From the NCBI GenBank assembly GCA_034620365.1, contig JAQGEQ010000077.1, positions 81,853-145,852 on the forward strand: a stretch of DNA of 64,000 bases, in the 5' to 3' direction. The stretch is from Pegea sp. RAD2-039. Taxonomy: Eukaryota > Chordata > Thaliacea > Salpida > Salpidae. Below are positions 14,501-29,224 of this stretch, in pieces. A program made the translations under genes and the position numbers. The first letter of the stretch is position 1, and every line of letters begins with the position of its first letter. The notes under the pieces were generated by a model. It was not told the origin of the DNA. It worked only from the letters and a program-made list of their open reading frames with translations, and made no database searches.

Positions 14501-17500
14501 ACGCAAATTTGTTGTCGATAAACAGCCGAATCGACCAACAGGTAACTTTTCGATGCAATGACGTAATAATGACGTCATCAGTTTAGGTGGAAGAAGTTCT
14601 GTTGTTGAGACAAGACACAGAAGAAATTGAAGAAAGATTCGTCGGATTTCAAAGAAATATTAAAGTTAAAAAATTTCGTGAACTTTTTAGTTTCTAAATT
14701 TTTCTTTAATAGAATCAAGGATCACAAATGCGGAAGATTGAACAAAATCTTGAACAACATCAATTTGATATTTCATATATCCTTAATAGTTATTCTAATC
14801 AGTCTTTAACTCTACAAAAGTTACGAAGAAAATTCAAATCTCCACCAAGCGCCAGTAAATAAATCAAGTGATCTTCTTCTGATCTTCTTCTGATCTTCTT
14901 CTGATCTTCTTCTGATCTTCTTCTGATCTTCTTCTGATCTTCTTCTGATCTTCTTCTGATCTTCTTCTGATCTTCTTCTGATCTTCTTCTGATCTTCTTC
15001 TGATCTTCTTCTGATCTTCTTCTGATCTTCTTCTGATCTTCTTCTGATCTTCTTCTGATCTTCTTCTGATCTTCTTCTGATCTTCTTCTGATCTTCTTCT
15101 GATCTTCTTCTGATCTTCTTCTGATCTTCTTCTGATCTTCTTCTGATCTTCTTCTGATCTTCTTCTGATCTTCTTCTGATCTTCTTCTGATCTTCTTCTG
15201 ATCTTCTTCTGATCTTCTTCTGATCTTCTTCTGATCTTCTTCTGATCTTCTTCTGATCTTCTTCTGATCTTCTTCTGATCTTCTTCTGATCTTCTTCTGA
15301 TCTTCTTCTGATCTTCTTCTGATCTTCTTCTGATCTTCTTCTGATCTTCTTCTGATCTTCTTCTGAGATATGATCATACATACCAACGTCACAAACCGAA
15401 TTTTGGCGGATTTAGAATCTTTGAACCGACAGCAAGCTGAGTTCAGCAGTGAGCTTCAAACAACCAAACAGCAGCGAAGTCGCGACAGGGCGTCTCTACA
15501 AGACACTAAACAGCAATTGGGGCGTCTTTCCTTCAAGTCAGTCGCTCCAAATTTCTTCTGATCTTCTAAATTTCTTTTCAGAATCTTTAACGAAGAGCTG
15601 CAAAAGTCTTCAAACGCTCGCAGCCGACTTCGGGAAGATCTTGATCTAAAAATCCGGAAGTTAGAGATCATGTACAACGAGCAGAAGACTAGCATCGGGG
15701 ATTTAGAAACGGTTTTATATTCTTCATTTTCATGAGAATCATCTTCTCTAATCTCACTTCATCTGGTTGCTAGGTGGTTACGAGCAATCGAAATAAGTGT
15801 GCGTTGCTAGAGAGTGTTAGTAGCGGTCTGGAGAGTGTTCGGAGCAGCGTTTGGATGAATAGAGAGGAAAGTAGCAATCGAACTGTTGTCCTGAGGAAGA
15901 TTTTGCTAGATCATGAAGAACAGGTGGAAGATGTTGAAGGATTCAAGATTTTTAAAGAGTTTTATTTTAGATGAATCAAATCTTGTATCAAATTACTTCT
16001 CATGACAGTTTATTGATGACAATTAATGAAGAAAGGATTGGATTGGATCATCGGATTAAAGTCATTCGAAGAATTTCAAATAATCATGATGACAGTTTAA
16101 AGGAAGTTGCTACAGATTTGAAAACTTTAAAGACACAAACCGAACGTCTTCAAGAATCAAATGATCAAATACTAATGAGGTTTCGAATAAGTTTCTTCTT
16201 TCTAGATTCAATTCTTTAAACATCTGATTAAAATTTCTGATCTTCATCTTTTGGTTCAAACTTGATCTTCATCTGATCTTATAAAATCTTCATCTGATTT
16301 TCAGAGACTCAGAAAATGAGATTCGGTATGAATTGGATCAAAAACTCTCCTCAAATGAGAACAAGATTTCTGCCCTCCAAGAAACAATCTCTGCAATAAA
16401 TTCACTGATTGAAAAAACGCGTCAATCGATTCGAACGCGCGATGCAAACGAACAATTGCGAGCCATCCAACAGTCGAAGGACAATCAAAATCTCAGGGAG
16501 CAGTTGAGAAATCTTCATTCACAAAGCAGACTTGTTCAAGTGAGTCATTAAATCAATTAGAGTCACCTCATCAAGCTGTTACAGCTTCAAAAGCTTCGAG
16601 CGCTTTATAGTGACGTCATAGAAAGTTTGTAATCTGATCAACTGTTTAAAAACTTTAAATATCAAATTTGATTTCAATAATTTTGCAGCAAGAAATATTG
16701 GACTTTAAGCAACGGGGTTTGATTCGAAGGAAAGGAAACATGACAAGTTAGTTTCAAGCTCAAGTGATTAGCAAATTGTTGAATTGAAAACTTGTAGCTC
16801 AAGATGAAAATAGAAGAAGGAATCAGATTACATCAGAGATATTACAAACAAATCTCAATAACTATTTGAAAAAAAATATATTTGATGAAAAAATTGAGGA
16901 AGTAAACATTAAACTTTCAAATTTTACAAATTTGATCGAAAGTTTGAAAGATGATTTAAAAGTTCAAAGAAATTATGCTGATGAAGAGCTACAAGATTTA
17001 AAACAGGTGAGAAAATCAATCTTGAGATTACAGCTCTTTCAATTTCTCGTATAGAGATTCAAATATGGTTTCTTCTTCCAATTATTCTGATTATTGTTCT
17101 TCTTTTGAAGACTTTTTCTTCTGATGTTAATTTCTAGAAAGCTCTTCAAGATAAACAAGTTTTTTAAATTTATTAAACTCTAAAAATTTCTTACTCGCAG
17201 AAATTTTCCAAAATTGATTTAGAAAACATCAGATCAATTATAGAAAATCAGAATAATGTGATTATTTCACTTACAAACTCAACAGCAACAGTCCAATCTC
17301 AATTAAATAATAATATTCGAAGATGCTTTGCACTCAGTAGAGACACAGCTCAAACTGTCAGAGAAATACAATCTGCTCAAGGGTTTGTAAAATAATTTGA
17401 ACAAATTCAAACCATAAAACTTGAAATATTTGACAGATTAGCAAATAATAGAAACAAAACTGAAAATATTTCAATCTTGTTGAGTAATTTTTCAAGAAGT

Positions 17501-20500
17501 TTAGAAGAGGTAAATCTGAAATTAGAAGTTTTCGAAAATAGAAATTTCGAAGAAGAAATATTTGAAGATAAATTCAGCAACTTCAAAACACAAGTTGAAG
17601 AAAAGCTAGAGGTGAAAATAGAAGTGATGACGTCATGACATCTTTTTATTGTAAAGTATCAAACAGACGATGAAAAGACAAATCAATTTGGTGATTCAAA
17701 GTATAAACAACGCACGACAAACACTGGGAAGAAAAAGTGATATTGATCATGTACATGAAGATCAGGAAGAAGATGTTGAAAGGATCGTTGATGACGTCAC
17801 TGGTATCCGTAGCAACATCAGTTCGTTAATGAACAAAATTACTGAGATAAAAACTTTGACGAAAAATCATCAATTGAATGAAAACTATCTAAAGATTCTC
17901 GAAGAGGTTTGTTCATGATTGGCTACCGATTGGTTACTGGTTGGTTACTGATTAGTTGTTGATTAGTTGCTGGTTGGCTACTAAGCGGTTGTTAGTTGGT
18001 TACTGATCAGTTGTTGGTTGGTTACTGATCAGTTGTTGGTTGGTTACTGATTGGTTGCTGATTGGTTACTGATTAGTTGTTGATTAGTTGCTGGTTGGCT
18101 ACTAAGCGGTTGTTAGTTGGTTACTGATTGGTTGTTGATTGGTTTAAAATTGAACTTATTTAAAGAAAGTAATTTAGGTTCAGAAAATACAAACTTCAGT
18201 CCATGAGTTTGACGACTTGATTGATGATGAAGTGAAGAAGCTTCGTGGCGAATGGTCAGAAGAGCTTGTTGTAGTCTCCGACAATGTAATAGTCAATCGA
18301 AAGCGGATTGAAAGAATCCGTGATCAACTTGAAACTGTAAAAAGCTCTTCAGACACGGCAAAAGGTGGTTGTCATATAAACAAGAATTAGATGATCAATT
18401 TTGTTTGGTTGCTAGTCAACCGGTTGCTAGGCTCCGCAGCTGATCTTTCTGGAAAACTAGAGACGTACAGCGCACAAATGCATGACGTCATCAACGCGAA
18501 TTCTGACTTCCCTGGTTATCAAGTTTATAGTGAAGTAAATCCAACACTGAACGATACCGACGTTGTGAGCGGTAGCAACGCGATGCAAGGTTCTGCTTCA
18601 ATGAACACGTTACAAAACATCGTTGTCAACACAATCGATGCATTTTTGTTCGCGCTCAATGACGTCACAAGTATGTTGCTTGACAACGAGCAAGTTTTGA
18701 GTGGTGGTGGTAAAGATGAATGGTCACAACGCGCTGATGACGTCATTGAGTCGGAATCGAGTCTGAATCGTGAATTGGAATTAATTAAAACAATCGTTGC
18801 CAGGACAACAAAAAAAATGGAACGAAACTCGAAAGAGATTCGATTATTAAATGTGAGTGAAGAAATAAAATCCTGATTGCTGATTGGACGATGTTTCAAC
18901 AGGAAAAGAAACGACAAACTGAAGACTTGATCAACAATTTACTTTTTCAATATTTCCACATCAAATCGGAAACGATGAAATTAAATGAAACAGTTTTTGC
19001 GACTCAACCAACTCCGTCTGTCAGTTCAACTCTTTTCAGCGTTTCAGTTCTGATTGAATCTTTTCAGGTTGATACTTTAGCGTTGATGACGTCACAATCC
19101 ACAAATTCAGATCGATTACGATTAATTGAAGAGCAACAGATGTTGATGATGAAGAAGATGACCAACCAAAGTTCAGAGCTTGAAAAGAGTATTGATAATG
19201 TGAACAAAAGGTTGGAAGTTCTTCTGATCTTGTTCTGATCTTGTTCTGATCTTGTTCTGATCTTGTTCTGATCTTCTTTTGATCTTCTCTTTCAGGCTAA
19301 AACGAGAGTTGTCAAAACTTGATCTACTGACTAGAAAGAAGTTTGAAGACTTTGAAGATGAACTAACGGAAGCAGTTGATGATATTCATCTCAATAATGT
19401 CACTTTTAACAAAAAGTCTCTTTTCTTCGCTACTAAAAAAGGTGTTTTATTCAAAGCTCATAAACCTTATCTGTGAAGTTTATTTTTCTTAGATTTTAAT
19501 GAATGTGAAAAGCGAGGAAGAAGTTTAAATATTTCAATCAACAGAAATCTTCAAACAATAAACTTGATGAAGGCCAAATCGATTCTTAATTCAAAGTTGA
19601 GAGTTTGTTTGTTAAAACTCTTCAAGTTTTGAAGTTTCTTCTTTTAGCTCAATCAGTGAGTTTCAGGAAAGCTTGTTAAGAATCAGAGGAGAGAACAGAT
19701 TGTTATTCGGGAATATGACTCTTGTAAGATTGCTGATTGAACAAGTCGCGAGCAAAATTACTCTTCAAAATTCGCAGTTTCAAGATTTGAATGAGGTTGG
19801 TTCGAAACAAATTTGTTGTGAATGAAATAATTTGAAACTTTTGAAGGAAATTCAAAGTGCTGTTGGAAGTGTTCGGGTTGTTAATAGTGATCTCAGCAGT
19901 TTGTGGGATGCAGTAAGATTAAATGAAGATGTAGGATCTCAAAAGATGAAGAAGATCAACTCAACTTGTCAAAGATGCTTACAAACTATTGAAAATCTCT
20001 TGGGTACTAGTGAGCATCAAGTTGTTCCGAACCAACACAATTTTGAGACAACATTTGATGTAAGTTGTAAGAAAAAATTTTTTTATTGAAATTGGAATTT
20101 TTAGAACATCAATCTTCGAGTTGAACATTTGGCGGATGAATATAGCGCGTTTAAAAACGACGCGAAAGATCTACTTTTGTATCACAGCGAAAAATTACGT
20201 GAAGTCGTCTGGTTGTCGAACAACAATTCTCTGAATGTGAGAAGTTTTCCAACTTTTCTTAGAAAATCAAATTCTTATTTAAAAAGATTCCGTAAAAAAA
20301 TAAAAAATTTTGAATTTTTTATACATCACTTGGACTTTGTATAGGGGTTCCTAAATCATCAGGAATTTAATTTATGCATTTTCAAAGATCCGCAGACTCG
20401 GAGAGATTCTAAAGACTCGCGGAACGGTCAGCGTCGTTGTTCCTCGGGTCGAATCCCCCCCAACAACAGGTCAGTTAAGATAGGTTTGAAAATATCGAAG

Positions 20501-22779
20501 CTAAAAGCCGATTTTTGAAGCTGTTTTAGAGAAAGTCTTTCCACCGACTGGGATGCAGATTGAACTGGAAGCAGGAGATTTGATGGTGTCTTGGAGCTCT
20601 AGTAGAAATGCAGAGCAGTATCGAGTGATCTTAAAAGAAACCGGAAGACCTCCTGAGCAAGTTAGATTTATTAGCTTCAAATATTTGGTTGCAAAAAAGT
20701 TTTATTTTAGATTGACACTAGAAGCACGACAGTTTTGTATCCAAATCTGAAGCCTAACAGCCGATATATCGTCAGTTTGTACTCGATGAAAGGATCATTG
20801 TTGAGTCGTCCTGTTAGCAGAGAGATCATCACAGGTATGTAAGACACAAAGTTGACCTTGAGGCAGTAATTAAAGATTTTTAGGATCATTTGGACGGATC
20901 GTAAATTCGAGTCCGGAGCGTGTAATTGAAGATGTCCAGACTCAAACTAATCCGACTGATAATCGAGATTTCGGTAAGATAAGGTGAAAGTCAAGTTTGA
21001 GCAAATAGTTTTTCGCTTTTAGTTTTCCAGTGCGATTTTGAGATGGAAAATTCGTTATGTGGACTGATTAATGGCTCTAGAAGTAATTTCAGCTGGACTT
21101 TGAACCAGGGACCAACTCAATCGACCGAGACAGGCCCACAGAGTGACCATACAACTGGGGAAGGTACAGGATTAGTCACTTCATATCATGACGTCACTTA
21201 GTTACTCTTCAAGAGTTCTTAAATGAGTTTTTTGGGTTCTTAAAAATCTTAAATTGCTAAAACTGCAAAAGTAGGAAAAGCCATTTTGGATGAAAAAACA
21301 GTTAAATTTTAAAAGTGGCTACAAAATGACCAAATTGGCTTTTTGATAAAAATCCCCAATTTTATGACTTTTTATTTATTTTTTGATTAGTTTACTTCTA
21401 AATTTTTATTTGAAGAACATTTTTAGGCTTCTACATGTTTATCGAAACATCGAAACCGCGAGAGCCTGGAAACATCGCTCAATTGGTCTCTCCAATCTTA
21501 CAACCAAACCGAGGTGAGAGTTTTATGGGGTCGAAACCTCAGTAGTTGGTCTAATATGTCAATTTAGTGAGTCTATTGCTTGATTCACAAAAATGTTGTT
21601 GAATTTCGAATATAAAGAAGTTTATCAGGAAAGCTCTTCTACTATCAGCACCTTTGTTTGTGACACAAACTTCCTGTTTGTTAGTCGAGGAGTTTTTACA
21701 AGTGAAGGTGCTAGGCCGACTGAGCTAGCTTTATTTTGAAAATGATTTGAACGAGAGGGTGATAAATGTGAAATTACCAAATGTGAAATTACAGAAGGAT
21801 TATGTTTGACATTCTATTATCATATGTATGGAATCCACATCGGATCATTGAATGTATCCCTTGTTTCAATTGATGAAAGAAGACTGCTTGATGAAGTTTG
21901 GGTCTTGAGAGGCGATCAAGGCGATCTTTGGCGGAGGGTTCAGATCGCCATTGAAAGTCCTGAAATGTTCAGGGTTTGTTGAAAATTTCAAAAAATTGAA
22001 TCACAAATTGAAAAATGTTGAAATAGATTATGTTCGAAGCAACTCGTTGGGATGGTTACAGGGGTGATATCGCGATTGATGACATCACATTACAAACATC
22101 ACCATGTAGCGTTTACTTTTTGTGTACATTTGAAGAGAGTCATTTGTGCGGATTTGCTCAGGTTCTAATCTCAACTTTTTTCAAGAGATTTTTTAAGCAG
22201 TAAACCTTCAGGACTCAACGGACGATTTTGATTGGACAAAACATCAAGCACCAACACCATCAGCTGCTACTGGGCCAGATAATGACCACACCATCGGAGT
22301 TTTAGGCCATTTTCTCTACATTGAAGCATCAAATCCACGAAAAGTTAATGATATAGCCAGAGTAATTTCACCTGTATTTGAAGCTACTGAATCAAGTTGT
22401 TTACGGTTTTGGTTTCATATGTTTGTAAGTTGAGTTGTTGGCTAAAGTTTTATCGTTTGATTGATGTCTGGATGCAGGGAAAAGATGTAGGCTCTTTAAA
22501 TGTCCTTCAACGGAGGATTTCGGATCCAAACTTGTTCAGAAGACCGATCTGGTCGAAAGTTCAAGAAGAAGGTTTCTTTGTCACAAAATTTCAATTTCAA
22601 AACATTTTTTTTTACAAAATTTGGTTTCAGGGAATGTTTGGAAGATGGCATTAGTGGATATCAGTTGTGAAGAGAACTTCCAGATCGTATTTGAAGGGAT
22701 AAGAGGAGTTGATTACAAGGGAGATGTAGCAATTGATGATGTAGCGATGCTGATTGGTCCTTGCCCAGAAGCAACATAA
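8537..22779 (+). CDS. Large secreted coiled-coil protein with FN3 and two MAM domains
   Basis: The first coding exon (8537-8623) encodes a signal peptide with core ISLLLIFIICIQI. Dozens of short exons follow, many joined in phase 1 (for example 9382-9514 to the exon starting near 9971), with heptad-rich, charged sequence to about 20.3 kb, suggesting a long extracellular coiled coil. From 20.53 kb a fibronectin-III-like module appears (core LMVSWSSSRNAEQYRVILKE and NLKPNSRYIVSLYS), then two MAM domains. MAM1 runs from CDFEMENSLCGL to GDIAIDDITLQTSPC; MAM2 from CTFEESHLCGFAQ to GDVAIDDVAMLIGPC. The stop is TAA 22777-22779, with AATAAA at 22846. MAM domains mediate adhesion or oligomerisation, so an extracellular-matrix or cell-surface role is inferred. 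The link between the signal exon and the exon ending at 9082 does not keep phase as read, so a small exon may be missing. I do not recognise a named ortholog. Confidence 0.75.
9640..9890 (+). repeat. GT-rich 11-bp minisatellite
   Basis: Tandem degenerate units such as TTGGTTGCTGG and CTGATTGGTTA (11 nt) fill an intron of the coiled-coil/MAM gene. Units vary by substitution, so the array is not freshly expanded. Confidence 0.85.
11510..11910 (+). mobile_element. Candidate SINE-like insert
   Basis: This intronic stretch is clearly GC-richer than its surroundings and lacks an open frame. Near 11600 it contains GTTCAAATTC, close to the RNA polymerase III B-box consensus GTTCRANNC, and about 50-70 nt upstream a weaker A-box-like TAGGTGCTAG. 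The region ends with a run rich in A, C and T. A tRNA-derived SINE fits. No second copy is present in the window and no target-site duplication was identified. Confidence 0.35.
12700..12975 (+). repeat. 12-bp minisatellite (GTTGCTAAG type)
   Basis: Tandem units such as GTGATTGCTAAG, CTTGTTACTAAG and ATGGTTGCTAAG repeat about 20 times in an intron following the exon that ends in ..RRRIRILES. The unit resembles the 3' splice sequence GTTGCTAG used at other introns here. The frame reads through part of the array but the upstream donor (GAAA|gtaaat, about 12630) argues that it is intronic. Confidence 0.85.
14868..15366 (+). repeat. Near-perfect 11-bp minisatellite (TGATCTTCTTC)n
   Basis: About 45 head-to-tail copies of TGATCTTCTTC with almost no variation, in an intron of the coiled-coil/MAM gene. 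Three units make 33 nt, so the opposite strand has an 11-residue artefactual open reading pattern in two frames; these are not genes. The homogeneity suggests recent expansion or an unstable locus. Confidence 0.97.
17915..18150 (+). repeat. GT-rich 11-bp minisatellite
   Basis: Units such as CTGATTGGTTA and TTAGTTGCTGG repeat about 20 times. A block containing TTGATTAGTTGCTGGTTGGC occurs twice about 120 bp apart, showing a higher-order duplication. The array lies in an intron of the coiled-coil/MAM gene. Confidence 0.85.
19217..19290 (+). repeat. Short TGATCTTGTTC array (intronic)
   Basis: About five copies of the 11-mer TGATCTTGTTC followed by variant units lie directly upstream of the acceptor ctctttcag at about 19295. 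It is a variant of the unit in the 14.87 kb array. Confidence 0.85.
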
Positions 22780-22845
22780 CTTTCAAACTGTTCTTCTTCC
22801 TTCTCTGTTAGCTTATTTTGTTGAAGCTAAACATTTTAAATAGTA

Positions 22846-22851
22846 AATAAA
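22846..22851 (+). promoter_or_regulatory. Polyadenylation signal AATAAA
   Basis: Canonical hexamer 67 nt after the stop codon of the coiled-coil/MAM gene. Confidence 0.6.
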
Positions 22852-23294
22852 GATGAGTAAAGTAAGAACAGGTTGATGTCTGGAAGAGTTTTGAATAGAA
22901 TGACGTCATCTGTTAACATTAAGTATTTGTAAATAAAATCAAATAAAAAATAATCTAAGTAATTGTTACTATGTTTGTGAGGAGAAAAGCTCGTTTTTCA
23001 TATCCTTGTTACAAGAATTTGAAAAACCAAGAATTTATTGTAATAAAAAACTTTAAAAAGTTCGGTTTCTTTCATCTTCAATTAATAGCTTTATCATGCG
23101 TTGGGTTTCTCAAGAAGGTTTTTAGAACATAAATAAATCTTAAATATATTTGTTTTGCCATCGGTACTAAGAAGATTTCTGATTCTAAATCAACGCTTCC
23201 TACATCCCTCAAAAGTTTTGATCCTCTGCACAAATTCCTCTCATCTTGAAGAAGATTTATAAAACTTGAATCTGTTTAAAGGTCATTTACTAGG

Positions 23295-23775
23295 AAAGCT
23301 TTCCTTAGATGTGGCATTTGCTTTTCTTCATACAAAAACCTTCTATATGAGCTAAATATTAAATTCTTGTGATATCGAAACCTTTTCTCCGACCTTTTAC
23401 TACTATTTAAAATAATTATTTTATTTATTCAACGCGTGGCTGCGAATTACAAATTCTACAGCTCTTACAGCGAGTAAAAACTAAATATTACGAGCAAAGA
23501 GATAATTGGAAGGTCTTCTGTACCACAATTTAAAATTGTTTAATAGTTTTCATCATCTTAACTTCAATGACTTCTTTAAAGATCGCAATCTCTCATACGT
23601 CCTCAGAGGTTGATCATTCAAAATTAAACTACTCAACTGATTTAATAACAACCAGTGAAGTAACAGCTTTTCAATAGGGTCACAACGATTCGGAAACTCC
23701 TTCCCGACTTCATCAAATTCTGTTATGTCTTCACTTAAGTTGAAGATATTTTAGTAATCTTGTTGACAAGTAGTT
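23295..23775 (+). mobile_element. LINE-B 3' remnant (CR1/L2-like), interrupted
   Basis: Conceptual translation at about 23540-23720 gives a decayed LINE ORF2 tail (LNFNDFFKDRNLSYVLRG, then SQRFGNSFPTS). That matches the usual pattern near the end of CR1/L2-type reverse transcriptases: a (Y/N)LRG block followed by a WNSLP-like block. The same sequence recurs at 47.2-47.5 kb, including the upstream CTTCCTTAGATG and the downstream AACAAGTGATAT-type block. Stops and frameshifts show it is dead. The copy is split by the inverted tail at 23425-23520. Confidence 0.7.
23425..23520 (-). mobile_element. LINE-B 3' terminal fragment, inverted, nested
   Basis: The reverse complement of this stretch matches the 3' end seen at about 39625-39715 and 47819-47910: AAGGTCTTCC/T-type start, TTATAAGAGCT-like core, then GCGTTGAATAAATA. 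It lies inside the plus-strand LINE-B remnant. Confidence 0.75.
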
Positions 23776-25847
23776 GCCACTAGATTTTGCTTTTTATAAT
23801 TTGTGATTCTCAAATATGTTATACTTTTTCTAACTCATATATATGCGCAAATCCGGAATTGTTTTTCTGCAGTTGATGATTTTCTGTTCGCTTTAAGATG
23901 GTTTGTTATCTATATAGAGGTCACTTGTTATTTGATTAATAATCAAATTTTAACAAATCTATTTTTCGGAATTGAAACTCAAAATTTTCAATCAAAATTG
24001 TTTAAATAAAATTTAATTTTTTTGAAACTACTTTCTTTAAAAAGTTTAAAGTGGAAATAATTTTTTATTTCCTGTTTATTTCATTTTTGATAATTAGAAA
24101 TTAATATTAGTAAATCAGATTTGAATCAGAATTAAATCTTAAAAATTTATGTTTGTTTGAAGTTGAACAACGAAAAAATCGATAAAAATATTTAATGAAT
24201 AAACATTTCAAGAAAAAACAAATATTAGTTACAGCAGCAGAAATTTAAATGTTTTTTTTACAAAATTTTCCATTTAATCATGTTTGTCCATTAAAGTTTT
24301 TTTGAAACTTTATTTTAAGTTATTTTTAAGAATTTTATTTTAACCATAACTACACTTTCATGTTGCTATTAAAGTTTTCATAAATAATTTATAACAGTTT
24401 TTAAATGTGTTGAAAATAAGATTTTATTCATTATTTAACCTATTTTAACTATAAAGTAAAAAATAAAAAAATTATCTTTTAATATTTCTAAATTAAAAAA
24501 CTTTGTTTATCATCACAAATCAATAATTTAAATACATTTGTTCAAGGAAGATGTTCAACCTAAAATTAGTGGTTTAATTATGCAATTATATTTTGTCGAT
24601 TTTAATAAAGATGTATTTTTACTGCTTAGTAATCCATTTAGCAAAATCTTATAAACAAATTACTAAATATAAAATTAATCTTACTATTTTTTGAAATAAA
24701 ATATTTATTTTCTTTGTATATTTTGAAATTAAATGTTCAAAACTTTTTTATAAATCTAGTACTTGAAAGTTACAAAATAAAAGTTACAAATGTGAAAATT
24801 TAACTTTTTTTAAAATTAGTTGTTATGCAATCGACAATATATAAATATTTTATTAAGCTTTTATATCTACAAACCGTTTTAACTAAATCATTTATAAAAT
24901 AAAAAAATTATTAAGTAATTTATTCTTTTCGATAAACTGATCGAACAAATATTTATGAAATTGATGAAGTGCAAATTAAAACTTTCAATTGTTCCGTCAA
25001 AATTACAAATCTTGCATGTAGATGAAACCTCAAAAACCAGGTTAGTAAACATTTTTTGTTTGTTTTTAATTGTTTTGTGGCATTCTTTGTGTTTATTTAC
25101 CAAATTTTGGCTAGACAATCTATATTAATTCGTTTTTAGTAGACATTTCTTTTGAAATAAAATAAAATGTTTCGCTTTTTGCAAATTATTTTGCAATAGT
25201 GATTAATTAGTTTCGCTAAAAGTTTATTCAAATTCTGTTGATAAAAAGTAATTATTTTATAAGATATTTTAAATTTTACTTTTATGAATTCCTTTAAAGT
25301 TGTAATATTTTTAATTTGAGTTAAATATAACGATTTTTGAGTTTTTAGAGTTTATGAAATATAATAGGATTTTAAGTTAAAAGAATTATATAAGAAATTA
25401 ATTTAAAAGTTTTTAAAAGAGTTTACAAAGTGTAAAGCACTATATCAAGTTTATCAAAAATTAAAGAAAAATAAATATAAACTACTAAATATTAATTTAT
25501 GATTTGAAGAATTAGATAAGATAATGGAACTTTCTCATGCGATGACGCCCCTATTTCGACCAATAGAAATTTACCTGTTTAATATTTATTGAGAAAAAAG
25601 CCAAATTGGTCAGTGTGAGATAAGTTGAGTGCTGGTAGGAAGAACTACAAACATATTTCTAAAGTTCATTTTATAATTCTGTTTATAAAACATTAAAATT
25701 GTTTTAACATTTTTTAATGATTTCATTATTTTTTTACTTTTATTTTAATGATTAAAGAAGAATTTTCTCCTAAAAATTCTGAATAAACTTATTCATTATT
25801 TTTTGCAGAGAATTATTTGTCTATTTAAATACAAATTCTGTTCACAA
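23776..25847. other. AT-rich intergenic DNA
   Basis: Very AT-rich with many short homopolymer runs and no supportable gene. An acceptor-like sequence (attttttgcag) ends near 25808-25810, about 40 nt upstream of the CBS start codon. Confidence 0.6.
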
Positions 25848-28519
<2,672 letters not shown>

Positions 28520-29224
28520 ATATAAATATTCGTGAAAACTTTAAAAACTTTTTTTCAAATTAGTTAAAGATGCTGAAATGTAGTTGTTTTGCTAAATCAA
28601 CAAATTTTCTGGTAATGTTTCAAAACTGAACAAACAAATCTGGTTAGTTAAAATAACTTGACAAAAAGTTTGAAGATTTCTACTGTAATCGACACCTTTA
28701 ATTTCTCATTTGCATAAATTGAATTAAAGAATTGAAGTTACGTGACCAAAATTTTGTTTGAAGTTTACTATTATTAGATTTTCAAATATTTTATTTCAAA
28801 CATTAGTAATTGATTAACTTTAGAGACTGATTACTTCTAAATCAGAAATATAATTTTATTTTCTGGCATAAAAGTAAGTTTTAAGAATAATCTGAAGATT
28901 TAGTTTATCTAAAAGAGCAAGGCTGAAAAATATTTAATAAAAAATTTACTTTTAGGAAGATTGTTTGTTGATGAGTACTTCAGTTGTTTAGATAATAGAA
29001 AAGTTTAAAATAATATTAAAAAGACTAATGAAGATGAAAGCTTGGTTAAAAATATTTTGAATCAATAATTTTATTCGTATGAGAGATTTTATATAAGGAC
29101 TTTTAATAACAATTGTCAGAAATAATTTACTCAGCGAACACCGGATACTAAATTGATTGAAAATATTTGTAACAAGCCTCATGTGACCAAATATAAATTT
29201 GTAAAATAAAAAAACAAACGCGCG
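28520..29224. other. AT-rich intergenic DNA
   Basis: No gene or repeat recognised between the CBS stop codon and the LINE-A fragment. The junction at 29225 is preceded by an A-rich tract and CGCG. Confidence 0.55.

Noticed and set aside
14799-15392. Long minus-strand frames of Glu/Asp/Lys/Arg repeats
   Set aside because: They are the translation of the 11-bp minisatellite on the antisense strand; the array is in an intron of a plus-strand gene.
20440-20465. B-box-like GGGTCGAATCC
   Set aside because: It lies in an exon of the coiled-coil/MAM gene that joins in frame to the FN3 exon, and there is no A box or cloverleaf.
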